A DNA stretch of 64,000 nucleotides. It comes from Mesorhizobium sp. B2-1-8 (GTDB lineage: Bacteria; Pseudomonadota; Alphaproteobacteria; Rhizobiales; Rhizobiaceae). The notes below the pieces were generated by a model. It saw only the letters and a program-made list of their open reading frames with translations, ran no database searches and was not told the origin of the DNA. Made by a program: the position numbers and the translations under genes. Shown one piece after another: positions 9,689 to 17,906 of the stretch. Location: NCBI RefSeq assembly GCF_006442545.2, contig NZ_CP083952.1:5433501-5497500 (forward strand), read 5' to 3'. How positions within the stretch are numbered: position 1 is the stretch's first letter; every line of letters begins with the position of its first letter.

Positions 9689-10849
9689 TCATGGCGATTT
9701 TGGCGCGGCCGACCATGTGACGGCGCCGGAGACGACCAGGACGGCCGCGGCGACGATCGAGGCGAGGAAGAAATCGCCCGACGCCTGGGCCAGAAGCCCG
9801 GCCGCGATCGGGCCGGTGATCTGGCCAAGACCGAAGGAGGCGGTCATCAGGGCAAAGACGCGCCGGGGCGACCCCGGCGCCTGCTGCCGCGCCGCCTGGA
9901 GGCCCAGTGCCGTGATGGCAATGAAGGTGCCGCCGAGCAGCACGCCCCCAAGCAGCGGCCCCGTGCGGCCGCCGGCGGCGACGCTCGCGGTAACGCCGAC
10001 AACTTCGACGAAGCATCCCAAGGCATAGGCGGCATAGAGCCCGATCCGCCCCGCTAACTTTTGCCACAGCCAGACCGAAGGCAAACCCGCAAGGCCGGCA
10101 ACCATCCACACTACGGCCTCGAAGACACGGCTGCCGCCGCCCTGGCGGACGATGGCGACGAGGAAGGTCGCCGTCACAACGTAGCCGAAACCGAACAGGC
10201 CATAGGCGACGATCACCTTGATCAGCGACCGGTCTTTCGGCAGCCCCGGTTCATGGAGGGCTTCGCCATTGGTGAGCGGACCTTGGTTCGCCAGCAACGC
10301 CACGGCGACGAAGCCGCAAGCCGAAATCGCGCCCGACCACAGCCAGCCCTGCGCCCACCCGGCGTGTTCGGTGACCAGCACGGCCATCATCGCCGCCGAT
10401 ATCGCGATGCCGAGGCCAACCCCGCCGAAATGCCAGGCCTGCAGGTCGCCGCGCCCGGCCGCAGCGATATGGCTGAAAACGATGCTGGCCATGAACACCA
10501 TGACGAAAGCGCTGGCCAGGCCGGCCAGAAAACGGATGGCGAGAAAGGCGGCCATGGCGTCGGTCAGCCCCATCAAGGCGGCCAGAACGGCGCTGGCACC
10601 GAGGGCGGCCAGCATCAGCAACCGCTCGCGTCCATGCGCCCAGTTGCCCGCCGCCACCAACGCGCCGACGAGGTAGCCGAGATAGTTGGCCGAGGCGATC
10701 CAGCCGGCATCGGCCGGCGACAGATGCAGTTCCTCCATCATGCCGGGCAGGATCGGCGTGTAGACGAAGCGGCCGATGCCCATGGCGACGGCCATGGCGA
10801 TCATGCCGGCGAAGGCGTAACGCAGCGCTGTCGATGCGGCCGATGTCAT
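9689..10849 (-). CDS. YbfB/YjiJ-family MFS transporter
   Basis: A 386-residue MFS carrier with about 12 hydrophobic helices. Residues near the N-terminus (AMAVAMGIGRFVYTPILPGM) and the following loop (SPADAGWIASANYLGYLVGAL) are typical of the YbfB/YjiJ subgroup, whose substrates are mostly unknown. I chose the ATG at 10849 as the first residue compatible with a short cytoplasmic N-terminus; no strong ribosome site is visible, and an in-frame start at 10939 would add 30 residues lacking family character. It lies downstream of the small gene at 10921-11166 on the same strand. Confidence 0.82.
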   Translation of the reverse strand: MTSAASTALRYAFAGMIAMAVAMGIGRFVYTPILPGMMEELHLSPADAGWIASANYLGYLVGALVAAGNWAHGRERLLMLAALGASAVLAALMGLTDAMAAFLAIRFLAGLASAFVMVFMASIVFSHIAAAGRGDLQAWHFGGVGLGIAISAAMMAVLVTEHAGWAQGWLWSGAISACGFVAVALLANQGPLTNGEALHEPGLPKDRSLIKVIVAYGLFGFGYVVTATFLVAIVRQGGGSRVFEAVVWMVAGLAGLPSVWLWQKLAGRIGLYAAYALGCFVEVVGVTASVAAGGRTGPLLGGVLLGGTFIAITALGLQAARQQAPGSPRRVFALMTASFGLGQITGPIAAGLLAQASGDFFLASIVAAAVLVVSGAVTWSAAPKSP

Positions 10850-10920
10850 TGCAGTGCACAATAAATGTGCGGGCGGGTGAAACAATCCGCCTTGTGTTGG
10901 GCCAGTGCCGGATCGCGCGC

Positions 10921-11166
10921 TCAGCAGCGCCCGCCGCAACCGGCATTCAGTGAAACGATCTCATGCACGGTCCGGCGCGCCGTCAAGCGGAACGGCACAT
11001 CGCCGAGCTCGCGCTCCGACATCGCATCCAGCGCGGGATGGGCAAGCGGATCGGTCAGCCAGCTCAGCGTATCGATGCGCGCGTCATCCGACGAAGTGCT
11101 GGCGAACAGGACCTTCAGCGACGACAACATGCTCAGCATTTCCGGCTCCATGGGGCCTGTCTCCAT
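10921..11166 (-). CDS. Small conserved-looking protein divergent from LysR gene
   Basis: An 81-residue protein beginning METGPMEPEMLSML, with SWLTDPLAHPALDAMSERELGDVPF in the middle and a cysteine-containing tail (NAGCGGRC). The DPLxHPxLxxMSERELxDxPF segment resembles small proteins common in rhizobia, somewhat like DUF1127-type regulators, but I cannot name the family. It is divergent from the LysR gene at 11236 and its start lies only 34 bases from the inverted repeat there, so it may be a target of that regulator. The same strand also carries a longer open frame running through the LysR gene; only this part is likely coding. Confidence 0.5.
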   Translation of the reverse strand: METGPMEPEMLSMLSSLKVLFASTSSDDARIDTLSWLTDPLAHPALDAMSERELGDVPFRLTARRTVHEIVSLNAGCGGRC

Positions 11167-11199
11167 CGATAAAGTTCGCCGTTTCGATATCTCTTTCAA

Positions 11200-11235
11200 T
11201 TGAGATTTCGACCGGATCGGTTTAGAAAATCTCAA
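11200..11235. promoter_or_regulatory. Candidate LysR operator abutting the start codon
   Basis: TTGAGATTT (11200-11208) and AAATCTCAA (11227-11235) form a perfect 9-base inverted repeat with an 18-base spacer, ending one base before the LysR ATG. A third half-site (ATCTC at 11189-11193) overlaps the left arm region. The placement suits autorepression and control of the divergent small gene. Confidence 0.5.
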
Positions 11236-12228
11236 ATGGCCATGCTCAACCGCGTTCATCTCAACGGCCTTCGCGCCGTGGAAACCGTCGCCCGTCTCGG
11301 CTCGCTCGCGGCGGCCGCCAGCGAACTCAACGTTTCCGTCAGCGCCGTCAGCCAGCAGGTCAGCCGTACCGAAAAGCAACTCGGCCAGGCCCTGTTCGAG
11401 CGTACGACAAGCGGTCTCGTCCTGACCGAATTCGGCGCCATCTTCGCGGCCCGCCTTGGCGCTGGATTTCGCGAGCTTGCCCAAGCCGTGGCACTGGCCG
11501 ACGAGGCCACCCAATGCACATTGGTCGTTTCGGCAGCTCCTGCCTTTGCCTCCAAATGGCTGCTGCCACGGCTGTCGCGGCACTTCGACCGGCATCCCAA
11601 CGTGCTGTTGCGTATCGATGCTTCGGTGCGACTGGCCAATCTCGATCACTCGGACATCGACATTGCCATCCGGCTTGGCGACGGCAAATGGCCGGGTGGA
11701 AAGGCGGAGCTGCTTCTGGCGCAGGAAGTCTTCCCGGTCTGCGCACCTGGCATTGCAAGAAAACTGAAGTCGATCGGCGACCTTGCGCAGACCTGCGCCA
11801 TCACCGACGAGCGGGCGATGATCAGCTGGGAGAGCTGGTTCGCGGCCGCCGGCGTTCAAGCCGTCACCTTCCAGAAAGGCGCGCGCTTCACCGATCCGAT
11901 GCTATGCCTGGAATCGGCGATCGCGGGCCATGGCGTGATGCTGGGCTGGCAATTGCTGACGGCCGATGCGCTGGCCGATGGGCGGCTGGTGGCGCCGTTC
12001 GGAATCCGCGCCCAGAGCGGACTCGGCTACTGGCTGGTGACCTCCACCACCAAGGCCGAGAGCCGCAAGGTCCGGGACTTCAAAATCTGGATCAAGGAGG
12101 AGATCGTGGCGACGATGGCGCAGTTCGGATCGTCGGTCGCGGAGCGCGGCGGCGCGATCGCGGTGGAAAGCACAGCGGCACCGGTCTATGTTCAATCAGA
12201 CATCCCACGACGACAGGCAGGATCATGA
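11236..12228 (+). CDS. LysR-family regulator (GcvA-like)
   Basis: A 330-residue regulator with helix-turn-helix at about residues 6-66 (LNGLRAVETVARLGSLAAAASELN, SVSAVSQQVSRTEKQLG) and a GcvA/AmpR-type effector domain (VVSAAPAFASKWLLPRLSRHF). The ATG at 11236 follows directly on a 9-base inverted repeat; a second ATG at 11242 is possible. Its stop overlaps the start of the M29 peptidase by four bases (ATGA), so the two are translationally coupled, and the peptidase is probably part of its regulon. Confidence 0.88.
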   Translation: MAMLNRVHLNGLRAVETVARLGSLAAAASELNVSVSAVSQQVSRTEKQLGQALFERTTSGLVLTEFGAIFAARLGAGFRELAQAVALADEATQCTLVVSAAPAFASKWLLPRLSRHFDRHPNVLLRIDASVRLANLDHSDIDIAIRLGDGKWPGGKAELLLAQEVFPVCAPGIARKLKSIGDLAQTCAITDERAMISWESWFAAAGVQAVTFQKGARFTDPMLCLESAIAGHGVMLGWQLLTADALADGRLVAPFGIRAQSGLGYWLVTSTTKAESRKVRDFKIWIKEEIVATMAQFGSSVAERGGAIAVESTAAPVYVQSDIPRRQAGS

Positions 12229-13481
12229 CCACACATTCGCGCGGCGTTTCCGCAACGATCGACCCGGTGAAGCTCGACAGGCTGGCGGAGGTCGCCGTCA
12301 AGGTCGGGCTGCAATTGCAGCCCGGACAGGACCTGGTACTGACCTCCTCGATCGCGGCCCTGCCGCTGACTAGGCGCATCGTCGAGCATGCCTACAAGGC
12401 CGGCGCCGGACTGGTCACGCCGATCTTCAACGATGACGAGATGACGCTGGCGCGCTACCGTTTTGGCGCCGATGCCGGCTTCGACCGCGCCGCCGGCTGG
12501 CTCTATGAAGGCATGGCGAAGGCCTTTTCCAACAATGCGGCGAGGCTCGCCGTGCGCGGCGAGGATCCTTCGCTGCTGTCGGCACAGGATCCGGCCAAGG
12601 TGGCGCGTGCCAACAAGGCCAATTCGATGGCCTACCAGCCGGCGCTGGAGAAGATCACCGGCTTCGACATCAACTGGAACATCGTCGCCTATCCGGACCT
12701 GGCCTGGGCCAAGCAGGTTTTTCCCGATGACGCCGACGATGTCGCGGTGGCCAAGCTCGCCGATGCCATCTTTGCCGCTTCGCGGGTGGATGTGGAGGAC
12801 CCGATCGCCAACTGGAAGGCGCACAATGCGGCATTGCGCGGCCGCACCGAATGGCTGAACGAGCATAATTTCCATTCGCTTTATTTCACCGGCCCGGGCA
12901 CCGACCTGATGGTCGGGCTGGCGGATGGCCATGAGTGGATGGGCGGCGCCTCGACCGCCAAGAACGGCATCACCTGCAACCCCAACATCCCGACCGAGGA
13001 AGTTTTCACCACGCCGCATGCGAGGCGCGTCGAGGGGCATGTCTCCTCGACCAAGCCGCTGTCCTACCAGGGCACGCTGATCGACGACATCTCGGTGCGC
13101 TTCGAGGAAGGCAGGATCGTCGACGCCAAGGCATCGAAAGGTGAGGACGTGCTGAAGAAAGTGCTCGACACCGACGAAGGCGCGCGTCGCCTCGGCGAAG
13201 TGGCTCTGGTACCACACTCCTCGCCGATCTCGGCCAGCGGCCTGTTGTTCTTCAACACGCTGTTCGATGAAAACGCCGCCTGCCACATCGCACTCGGCCA
13301 GTGCTATTCGAAGTGCTTCGTCGACGGCGCCTCGCTCAGCCAGGACGAAATCGCGGCGCGCGGCGGCAACAAGAGTTTTATCCATATCGACTGGATGATC
13401 GGGTCGGACAAGATCGACATTGACGGCGTCGCCAAGGATGGCAGCCGCGTGCCAGTGATGCGCAAGGGCGAGTGGGCCTGA
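12225..13481 (+). CDS. M29-family aminopeptidase
   Basis: A 418-residue metallo-aminopeptidase of the M29 family (AmpS/AmpT/PepS), a cytoplasmic two-metal exopeptidase. Candidate metal ligands are visible: Glu in IPTEEVFTTPH (about residue 251), His and Glu in LVPHSSPIS and LFDENAACHIAL, and the C-terminal His-x-Asp of SFIHIDWMIGS. Length is normal for the family. Translationally coupled to the upstream LysR gene (ATGA overlap, with AGGATC just upstream); the DUF488 gene follows 18 bases later. Confidence 0.9.
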   Translation: MTTHSRGVSATIDPVKLDRLAEVAVKVGLQLQPGQDLVLTSSIAALPLTRRIVEHAYKAGAGLVTPIFNDDEMTLARYRFGADAGFDRAAGWLYEGMAKAFSNNAARLAVRGEDPSLLSAQDPAKVARANKANSMAYQPALEKITGFDINWNIVAYPDLAWAKQVFPDDADDVAVAKLADAIFAASRVDVEDPIANWKAHNAALRGRTEWLNEHNFHSLYFTGPGTDLMVGLADGHEWMGGASTAKNGITCNPNIPTEEVFTTPHARRVEGHVSSTKPLSYQGTLIDDISVRFEEGRIVDAKASKGEDVLKKVLDTDEGARRLGEVALVPHSSPISASGLLFFNTLFDENAACHIALGQCYSKCFVDGASLSQDEIAARGGNKSFIHIDWMIGSDKIDIDGVAKDGSRVPVMRKGEWA

Positions 13482-13499
13482 GAGGCCAGTTGAGGTGTG

Positions 13500-13856
13500 A
13501 TGGCCTTCGATATCGCAGTCAAGCGCGTCTATGAAGCACCCGGCAACGACGATGGCCAGCGGGTGCTGGTGGATCGGATATGGCCGCGTGGCGTCGCCAA
13601 GAAGGATGCGGCGCTAACGCTGTGGCTGAAGGAGATCGCGCCGAGCGACGAACTGCGCAAATGGTTCGGGCATGAGCCGGCGCGTTGGGCGGAGTTTCAG
13701 AAGCGGTACCGTGGCGAGCTGGACGGGAATGAAAAGGCGGTGGCGCAACTTCGCGCCCTGCTCGGCGACGGCAAGGTGACGCTGCTCTATGGCGCCCACG
13801 ACGAAGCGCATAACAACGCAGTGGCGCTGGCGGGGTATTTGCGAGCCAACGCGTAA
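13500..13856 (+). CDS. DUF488 family protein (YeaO-like)
   Basis: A 118-residue protein with the DUF488/YeaO hallmark region RVLVDRIWPRGVAKKDAALTLWLKEIAPSDELRKWF, split here as VDRIWPRGV and EIAPSDELRKWFGH, and a C-terminal TLLYGAHDEAHNNAVALAGYL. The biochemical role of the family is unsettled. ATG at 13500 with GAGGTG upstream; a GTG one codon earlier is possible. It follows the M29 peptidase by 18 bases and may be co-transcribed with it. Confidence 0.8.
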   Translation: MAFDIAVKRVYEAPGNDDGQRVLVDRIWPRGVAKKDAALTLWLKEIAPSDELRKWFGHEPARWAEFQKRYRGELDGNEKAVAQLRALLGDGKVTLLYGAHDEAHNNAVALAGYLRANA

Positions 13857-13901
13857 CATCGAGACGCCGGCGAAGGATCGCGGCGCGGGTGAGAGTCGGG
13901 T

Positions 13902-14255
13902 CTACTTCCCGCCCACCGCCCCCTCATAAACATCCGGCTTGAACCCGACCAGGATGCTGTCTCCTATCTCCAGCACCGGACGCTTGATCATCGTCGGCCT
14001 AGCCAGCATCAGCGCTTTCGCCTTCTTCTCGTCGAGACCTTGCTTGTCCGTCTCCGGCAGTTCGCGAAACGTCGTGCTGCCCTTGTTGAGCAGCTTTTCC
14101 CAGCCGACCTTGCCGACCCAGCCATCCAGCCTGTCTGCCTCGATCCCTTCGGCGCGATAGTCGTGGAAACGATAGGGAACGTCATGGCTCTCCAGCCAGA
14201 CGCGCGCCTTCTTGATCGTGTCGCAGGTGGTGATGCCGTACATGGTGGTCGTCAA
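13902..14255 (-). CDS. ArsC/Spx-family reductase (YffB-like)
   Basis: A 117-residue thioredoxin-fold protein of the ArsC/YffB group. The N-terminal MYGITTCDTIKKARVWL holds the single active-site-type cysteine; ARPTMIKRPVLE near residue 85 matches the conserved Arg-Pro region. Most members are glutathione-dependent reductases of unknown substrate rather than true arsenate reductases. I propose the TTG at 14255 because AGAGGA lies about eight bases upstream and the resulting length fits E. coli YffB (118); the ATG at 14243 is the alternative. Confidence 0.8.
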   Translation of the reverse strand: MTTTMYGITTCDTIKKARVWLESHDVPYRFHDYRAEGIEADRLDGWVGKVGWEKLLNKGSTTFRELPETDKQGLDEKKAKALMLARPTMIKRPVLEIGDSILVGFKPDVYEGAVGGK

Positions 14256-14372
14256 AGCGTGGTCCTCTGGCTGAAAGTCGAATCCGCCCACAGCCTAAAA
14301 CCGCCCTTCCAGCATTGCCAGCAAATCGTAGGCGCGAAGTGGGCCGGAAGCCGATCGTTCCGGCCCGGTAGC

Positions 14373-14726
14373 TCAATAATAGAAGCGCTCCTCGGCGATC
14401 TTGCCGCCCTTGACCGTGTACAGGCCAACCTCGTCCATGGTGACACGCTGGCCGGTGGCCTTGGGTGTTATGTCAAAGGTGAAGCGCACCGCGAACTGGT
14501 CGCCGTTGACGTAGGGACCCTCGACCGAGCCGCCATGAACTTCGTTGTTGTCTTGCCACCACTGGCCCTTCTGCTTGACGGCCGCCTTGCCACGGCAGAC
14601 GGCCATCGGCCCCTCCATGGCTTCGTAGCTGACGATATCGTCGGCATTGTACTTCTGAGCAGCGCCTTCGTTGTCACCCTGTTTGAGAAGCTCGGTGAAA
14701 TCCTTGGCAATTTCCGCGTTGGTCAT
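14373..14726 (-). CDS. SnoaL-like / NTF2-fold protein
   Basis: A 117-residue protein beginning MTNAEIAKDFTELLKQGDNEGAAQKY, with alternating helix and strand character and the ending VGLYTVKGGKIAEERFYY, which together match the SnoaL-like (NTF2 superfamily) small cone-shaped barrel. Members include cyclases, isomerases and many uncharacterised proteins, so no reaction is proposed. The ATG at 14726 has a strong AGGAGGAAC ribosome site. Divergent from the SRAP gene across 166 bases. Confidence 0.75.
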   Translation of the reverse strand: MTNAEIAKDFTELLKQGDNEGAAQKYNADDIVSYEAMEGPMAVCRGKAAVKQKGQWWQDNNEVHGGSVEGPYVNGDQFAVRFTFDITPKATGQRVTMDEVGLYTVKGGKIAEERFYY

Positions 14727-14892
14727 TTGTGTTCCTCCTGTTCGACGCATTGGAAATAGGAAACAGCCTGCTGGCCGACCACTGCCGGACCGCTCGATAG
14801 CTGACATGGCGCTGTCAGGATGGATGCCTGCTATCCTCATCGGCAGAGCGACTTCAGTTGCAGACACAAGCCAATTCCGCAATTCTAGGCTC

Positions 14893-15597
14893 ATGTGTAA
14901 CCTCTACAATATCACCACGACGCAAGAGGCGATCCGCCAATGGACGCGCGCACTGCGCGACGTCATTGGCAACCTTGAACCTTCCGTCGACATCTATCCC
15001 AATCAACCCGGCCCAGTCGTTCGTAACTCATCAGACGGAAAGCGTGAGCTGGCAAAACTGCTTTGGGGTTTGCCAACGCCTCCGGAGCGTATGAAAGGAA
15101 AGGCCGACTACGGCACCACAAACGTTCGCAATCTGCAATATTCGCACTGGCAACAGTATGTCGGCATCGAACACAGGTGCGTCGTGCCAGTGACCAGCTT
15201 TGCCGAACCCAGCCCTAACGCGAACGACAAGGACCCGGAAACAGGGATCCAGCGAAATTACTGGTTTGCCCGTGACGAAAACCGGTCTTTATTCTTCTTC
15301 GCTGGTTTCTGGACTCGCTGGCGGGGCGTTCGAAAAGTCAAGGATGGGCCAGGCGACTTTGAACTATACGCTTTTATGACAACCAAGCCGAACGCCCTCA
15401 TCGCGCCAATCCATGACAAGGCCATGCCTGTGATCCTGACCACACTGGACGAGACGGAGACCTGGCTGACAGCGCCGTGGACGGAAGCCCGGCATTTGCA
15501 GCGGACGGCTCCCGACGACGCGTTGGTGATCGTTGAGAAGCCACCCACACAGATTAAGTTCCCGCAGCAGGCGCCAGCCCAAGGGTCTCTTTTCTAG
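14893..15597 (+). CDS. SOS response-associated peptidase (SRAP/YedK/HMCES family)
   Basis: A 234-residue protein of the SRAP family, which forms a covalent thiazolidine crosslink to abasic sites in single-stranded DNA through its N-terminal cysteine after Met removal. Visible catalytic positions are Cys2 (MCNLYNIT), Asn in TTNVRNLQYSHW, Glu in VPVTSFAEP, and His in IAPIHDKAMPVIL. Length is normal. The ATG at 14893 is fixed by the need for Cys at position 2. Confidence 0.92.
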   Translation: MCNLYNITTTQEAIRQWTRALRDVIGNLEPSVDIYPNQPGPVVRNSSDGKRELAKLLWGLPTPPERMKGKADYGTTNVRNLQYSHWQQYVGIEHRCVVPVTSFAEPSPNANDKDPETGIQRNYWFARDENRSLFFFAGFWTRWRGVRKVKDGPGDFELYAFMTTKPNALIAPIHDKAMPVILTTLDETETWLTAPWTEARHLQRTAPDDALVIVEKPPTQIKFPQQAPAQGSLF

Positions 15598-15626
15598 GGC
15601 CCAGGATCAGCTTGTCTGCCCCTCCT

Positions 15627-15908
15627 TCAATCATCGTCTCGCCAGATCACTCGGCGAACCATGCGGATTTCGACAAGGCGCCTGACACGAATTTTCAGAC
15701 GTTCGGCAGCGCTGGGCAGAACGATGCCTGCGTCAAGCTCGCGCTCTTTACATCGCTCGCATCGCATATGCCGTTCGACGTCCCAAAAGGGAATGTCGCC
15801 GACCAGCTTGACGAGGTCGCCGGGCAGGTAGTGCCGCGTGATGTTGCAGTTCCGGCACCGGACACGAATGAGCTGCCCGACTTCGTGCGCGAGGCCCAAG
15901 GTCTGCAC
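15627..15908 (-). CDS. Small putative zinc-ribbon protein
   Basis: A 93-residue protein with two CxxC pairs (RCRNC near residue 18 and RCERC near residue 51) separated by the pattern TRHYLPGDLVKLVGDIPFWDVERHM. The pair spacing suggests a small zinc ribbon. Proteins of this pattern are frequent in rhizobia but have no assigned function to my knowledge. The start is a GTG at 15908 with no strong ribosome site, so the N-terminus is uncertain. Convergent with the SRAP gene. Confidence 0.6.
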   Translation of the reverse strand: MQTLGLAHEVGQLIRVRCRNCNITRHYLPGDLVKLVGDIPFWDVERHMRCERCKERELDAGIVLPSAAERLKIRVRRLVEIRMVRRVIWRDDD

Positions 15909-16048
15909 ATTTCGGCGCGGTCGGCTGCTCGGTTCAGGCCTTGAGGAGTCAATTCCTACTTAATTCCAATGTTCTTTTTGTTTCTGTGGCGATGGCCACA
16001 TAGAACCGGGTTGCTGGAAGGAATCCGCCCCATAGCGGCGTCCAACAA

Positions 16049-17134
16049 CTATCCGGGCAGGACCGGGCAGTTGGCGCCACGGCGAAGGCTGATATGCGCC
16101 ACGTCGCCGGCGCTGAATTGAAAGCCCTCGGCCTGGCGCGGCGCGTCTATGACAACGGGCATGCCTTGCCCCAGTTCCGCGTGAAGCCGCAACGTGCGGC
16201 CATGGAAGACGATGCTGTTGACCCGCGCAGGCGCCGTGCCGGGCGTGGCCTCGGTGGCCGCCAGCAAATCCTCCGGGCGCACACCTATGGTGCGCATCTC
16301 GCCCTCGCGGGGCCGCTCGCCGCTGTCGGGGACAGCTTCCAGCGGCAAGGCGCCAGCGGTGAAACGCAGGCGATCGCCATCGCTGCCGACAAAGCGCGAT
16401 TGCAGGAGGTTCATGGTGCCGATGAAACTTGCCACAAACTTGGTGGCGGGGCGGTCATAAAGCGTCGCCGGCGGTGCGGTCTGCTCGATACGGCCCTTGT
16501 TCATGACGACGATGCGGTCGGAGATCGACAGCGCTTCGGTCTGGTCATGCGTGACCATGACGAAGGTGGTGCCGAGCCGCGACTGCAGCCGCTTCAATTC
16601 GACCTGCATCTGTTCGCGCAAATGCGCGTCCAGCGCCGACAGCGGCTCGTCGAGCAAGAGCACGCGGGGCTCGCAGACAATGGCACGCGCAAGCGCCACA
16701 CGCTGGCGCTGGCCGCCCGACAATTCGGAGACGCGGGCGCGAAGCTTGTCGGCAAGGCCGACCATGTCGAGAGCCTCGGCAACGCGTCTTGCCTGTTCAC
16801 CGCCGGCCAGCTTGCGCAGCGACAGGCCGAAGCCGACATTTTCGGCGACGTTCATATGGGGAAACAGCGCATAGTCCTGGAACACGGTGTTGACCGGCCG
16901 GTCGAAGGGCCGCAGCGCGGTGATGTCGCGGTCATCGAGCAACACCTTGCCGCTCGATGGACTTTCGAAGCCGGCGATGACGCGCAAGCTGGTGGTCTTG
17001 CCGCAGCCGGACGGGCCCAGAAGGGTCAAGAATTCGCCACCGACGATGTCGAGATCGACGGTATCGAGCCCGACGATGCCGCCCGGAAATAGCTTCGACA
17101 CCGCCTGCAGCCGCACAAGGGGATCAGGCGCCAT
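16049..17134 (-). CDS. Spermidine/putrescine-type ABC transporter ATPase
   Basis: A 361-residue PotA-like ATPase that energises the importer encoded upstream. Walker A is GPSGCGKTT at residues 40-48, the signature LSGGQRQRVALARA lies near residue 138, Walker B is VLLLDEPLSALD, and the switch His is in THDQTEAL. The last 120 residues form a TOBE-type regulatory domain. It is the last gene of a five-gene operon (permease, permease, binding protein, regulator, ATPase) and overlaps the regulator's 3' end by 11 bases. Confidence 0.92.
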   Translation of the reverse strand: MAPDPLVRLQAVSKLFPGGIVGLDTVDLDIVGGEFLTLLGPSGCGKTTSLRVIAGFESPSSGKVLLDDRDITALRPFDRPVNTVFQDYALFPHMNVAENVGFGLSLRKLAGGEQARRVAEALDMVGLADKLRARVSELSGGQRQRVALARAIVCEPRVLLLDEPLSALDAHLREQMQVELKRLQSRLGTTFVMVTHDQTEALSISDRIVVMNKGRIEQTAPPATLYDRPATKFVASFIGTMNLLQSRFVGSDGDRLRFTAGALPLEAVPDSGERPREGEMRTIGVRPEDLLAATEATPGTAPARVNSIVFHGRTLRLHAELGQGMPVVIDAPRQAEGFQFSAGDVAHISLRRGANCPVLPG

Positions 17135-17732
17135 CGCGAACCTCGGAGGGCTTGGTCGTGTTGACCCAGATTATCCGGCATTGCTCGCCGCCGGGATTGC
17201 GGAACGCATGCAGAAGCGTGCTTTTGAAAGCAAAACTGTCGCCGGTCTTCAGCAAATATTTCGTCGAATCCACCACCAGTTCGACTTCGCCCGCGAGTAC
17301 ACAGCCGAACTCATGGCCGGCATGCGCATAGGCTTCCGCCGTGCCGCCGCCGGCTTCCACCGTCACCAGCATGCCGGTCAGCGTGGCGCCGGGCGGCGAT
17401 AGCAGCGCCTTGGCGATGCCTTCCGACTTCACGGGGATCGAACGCCGCTTGTCGGCCCGCACGCAATAGAGATCATTGACGGCATCGCCGTCGTCTGCGA
17501 TCAGCGCGGACGGCTCGATGTCGAGGGCGGCGGCAAGCGGCCAGATCACCTTGACGCGCAGCGATGACATGCCGCGCTCGATCTGGCTGAGCGCGCCGAT
17601 CGATATGCCGGTTTTTGCCGCCAGTTCTGCCAGTGACAAACGGCGCTCGAGTCGCAACGCCCGCACGCGGCGGCCGACGCGAACGTCGGCATCGTCCTTC
17701 GGCTTTGAAGCGGCTTCGTCCAGTACGTCCAT
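17124..17732 (-). CDS. XRE-family regulator with C-terminal cupin
   Basis: A 202-residue regulator with an XRE helix-turn-helix at about residues 19-73 (VRALRLERRLSLAELAAKTGISIGALSQIERG, shown split as LSLAELAAKTGIS and GALSQIERG) and a C-terminal cupin (HAGHEFGCVLAGEVELVV). This is the PuuR/SutR-type architecture, where the cupin senses a small ligand. It sits inside the polyamine-type ABC operon between binding protein and ATPase and overlaps the ATPase start, so it very likely controls that operon by sensing the transported solute. ATG at 17732 with GAGGG nine bases upstream. Confidence 0.88.
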   Translation of the reverse strand: MDVLDEAASKPKDDADVRVGRRVRALRLERRLSLAELAAKTGISIGALSQIERGMSSLRVKVIWPLAAALDIEPSALIADDGDAVNDLYCVRADKRRSIPVKSEGIAKALLSPPGATLTGMLVTVEAGGGTAEAYAHAGHEFGCVLAGEVELVVDSTKYLLKTGDSFAFKSTLLHAFRNPGGEQCRIIWVNTTKPSEVRDGA

Positions 17733-17753
17733 CGTCGACCCTCGTTGCTTTTC

Positions 17754-17895
17754 CCTTCTCCCCTTGTGGGAGAAGGTGGATCGGCGCGCAGCGCCGAGAC
17801 GGTTGAGGGGTGCGTGACGGAATACCGTCGGTGCCAAGCTCGAACACCCCTCATCCGTCGCCTTCGGCGACACCTTCTCCCACAAGGGGAGAAGG
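17754..17895. repeat. RIME-like palindromic intergenic element
   Basis: Perfect 25-base inverted repeats (17754-17778 and 17871-17895) flank a 92-base centre that itself contains shorter palindromes (CGCCTTCGGCG; GAGGGGTG/CACCCCTC). It resembles rhizobial intergenic mosaic/palindromic elements and shares its CCCTCATCCG and CACCTTCTCC blocks with the repeats near 50449 and 63871. It lies between binding-protein and regulator genes of one operon, so it would fold in the mRNA right after the binding-protein message. Confidence 0.75.
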
Positions 17896-17906
17896 AAGAA
17901 CCGCGC

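Noticed and set aside
17754..17895. Possible CRISPR or insertion-sequence end
   Set aside because: Only one pair of inverted arms, no spacer-repeat series and no transposase; it fits a palindromic intergenic element.
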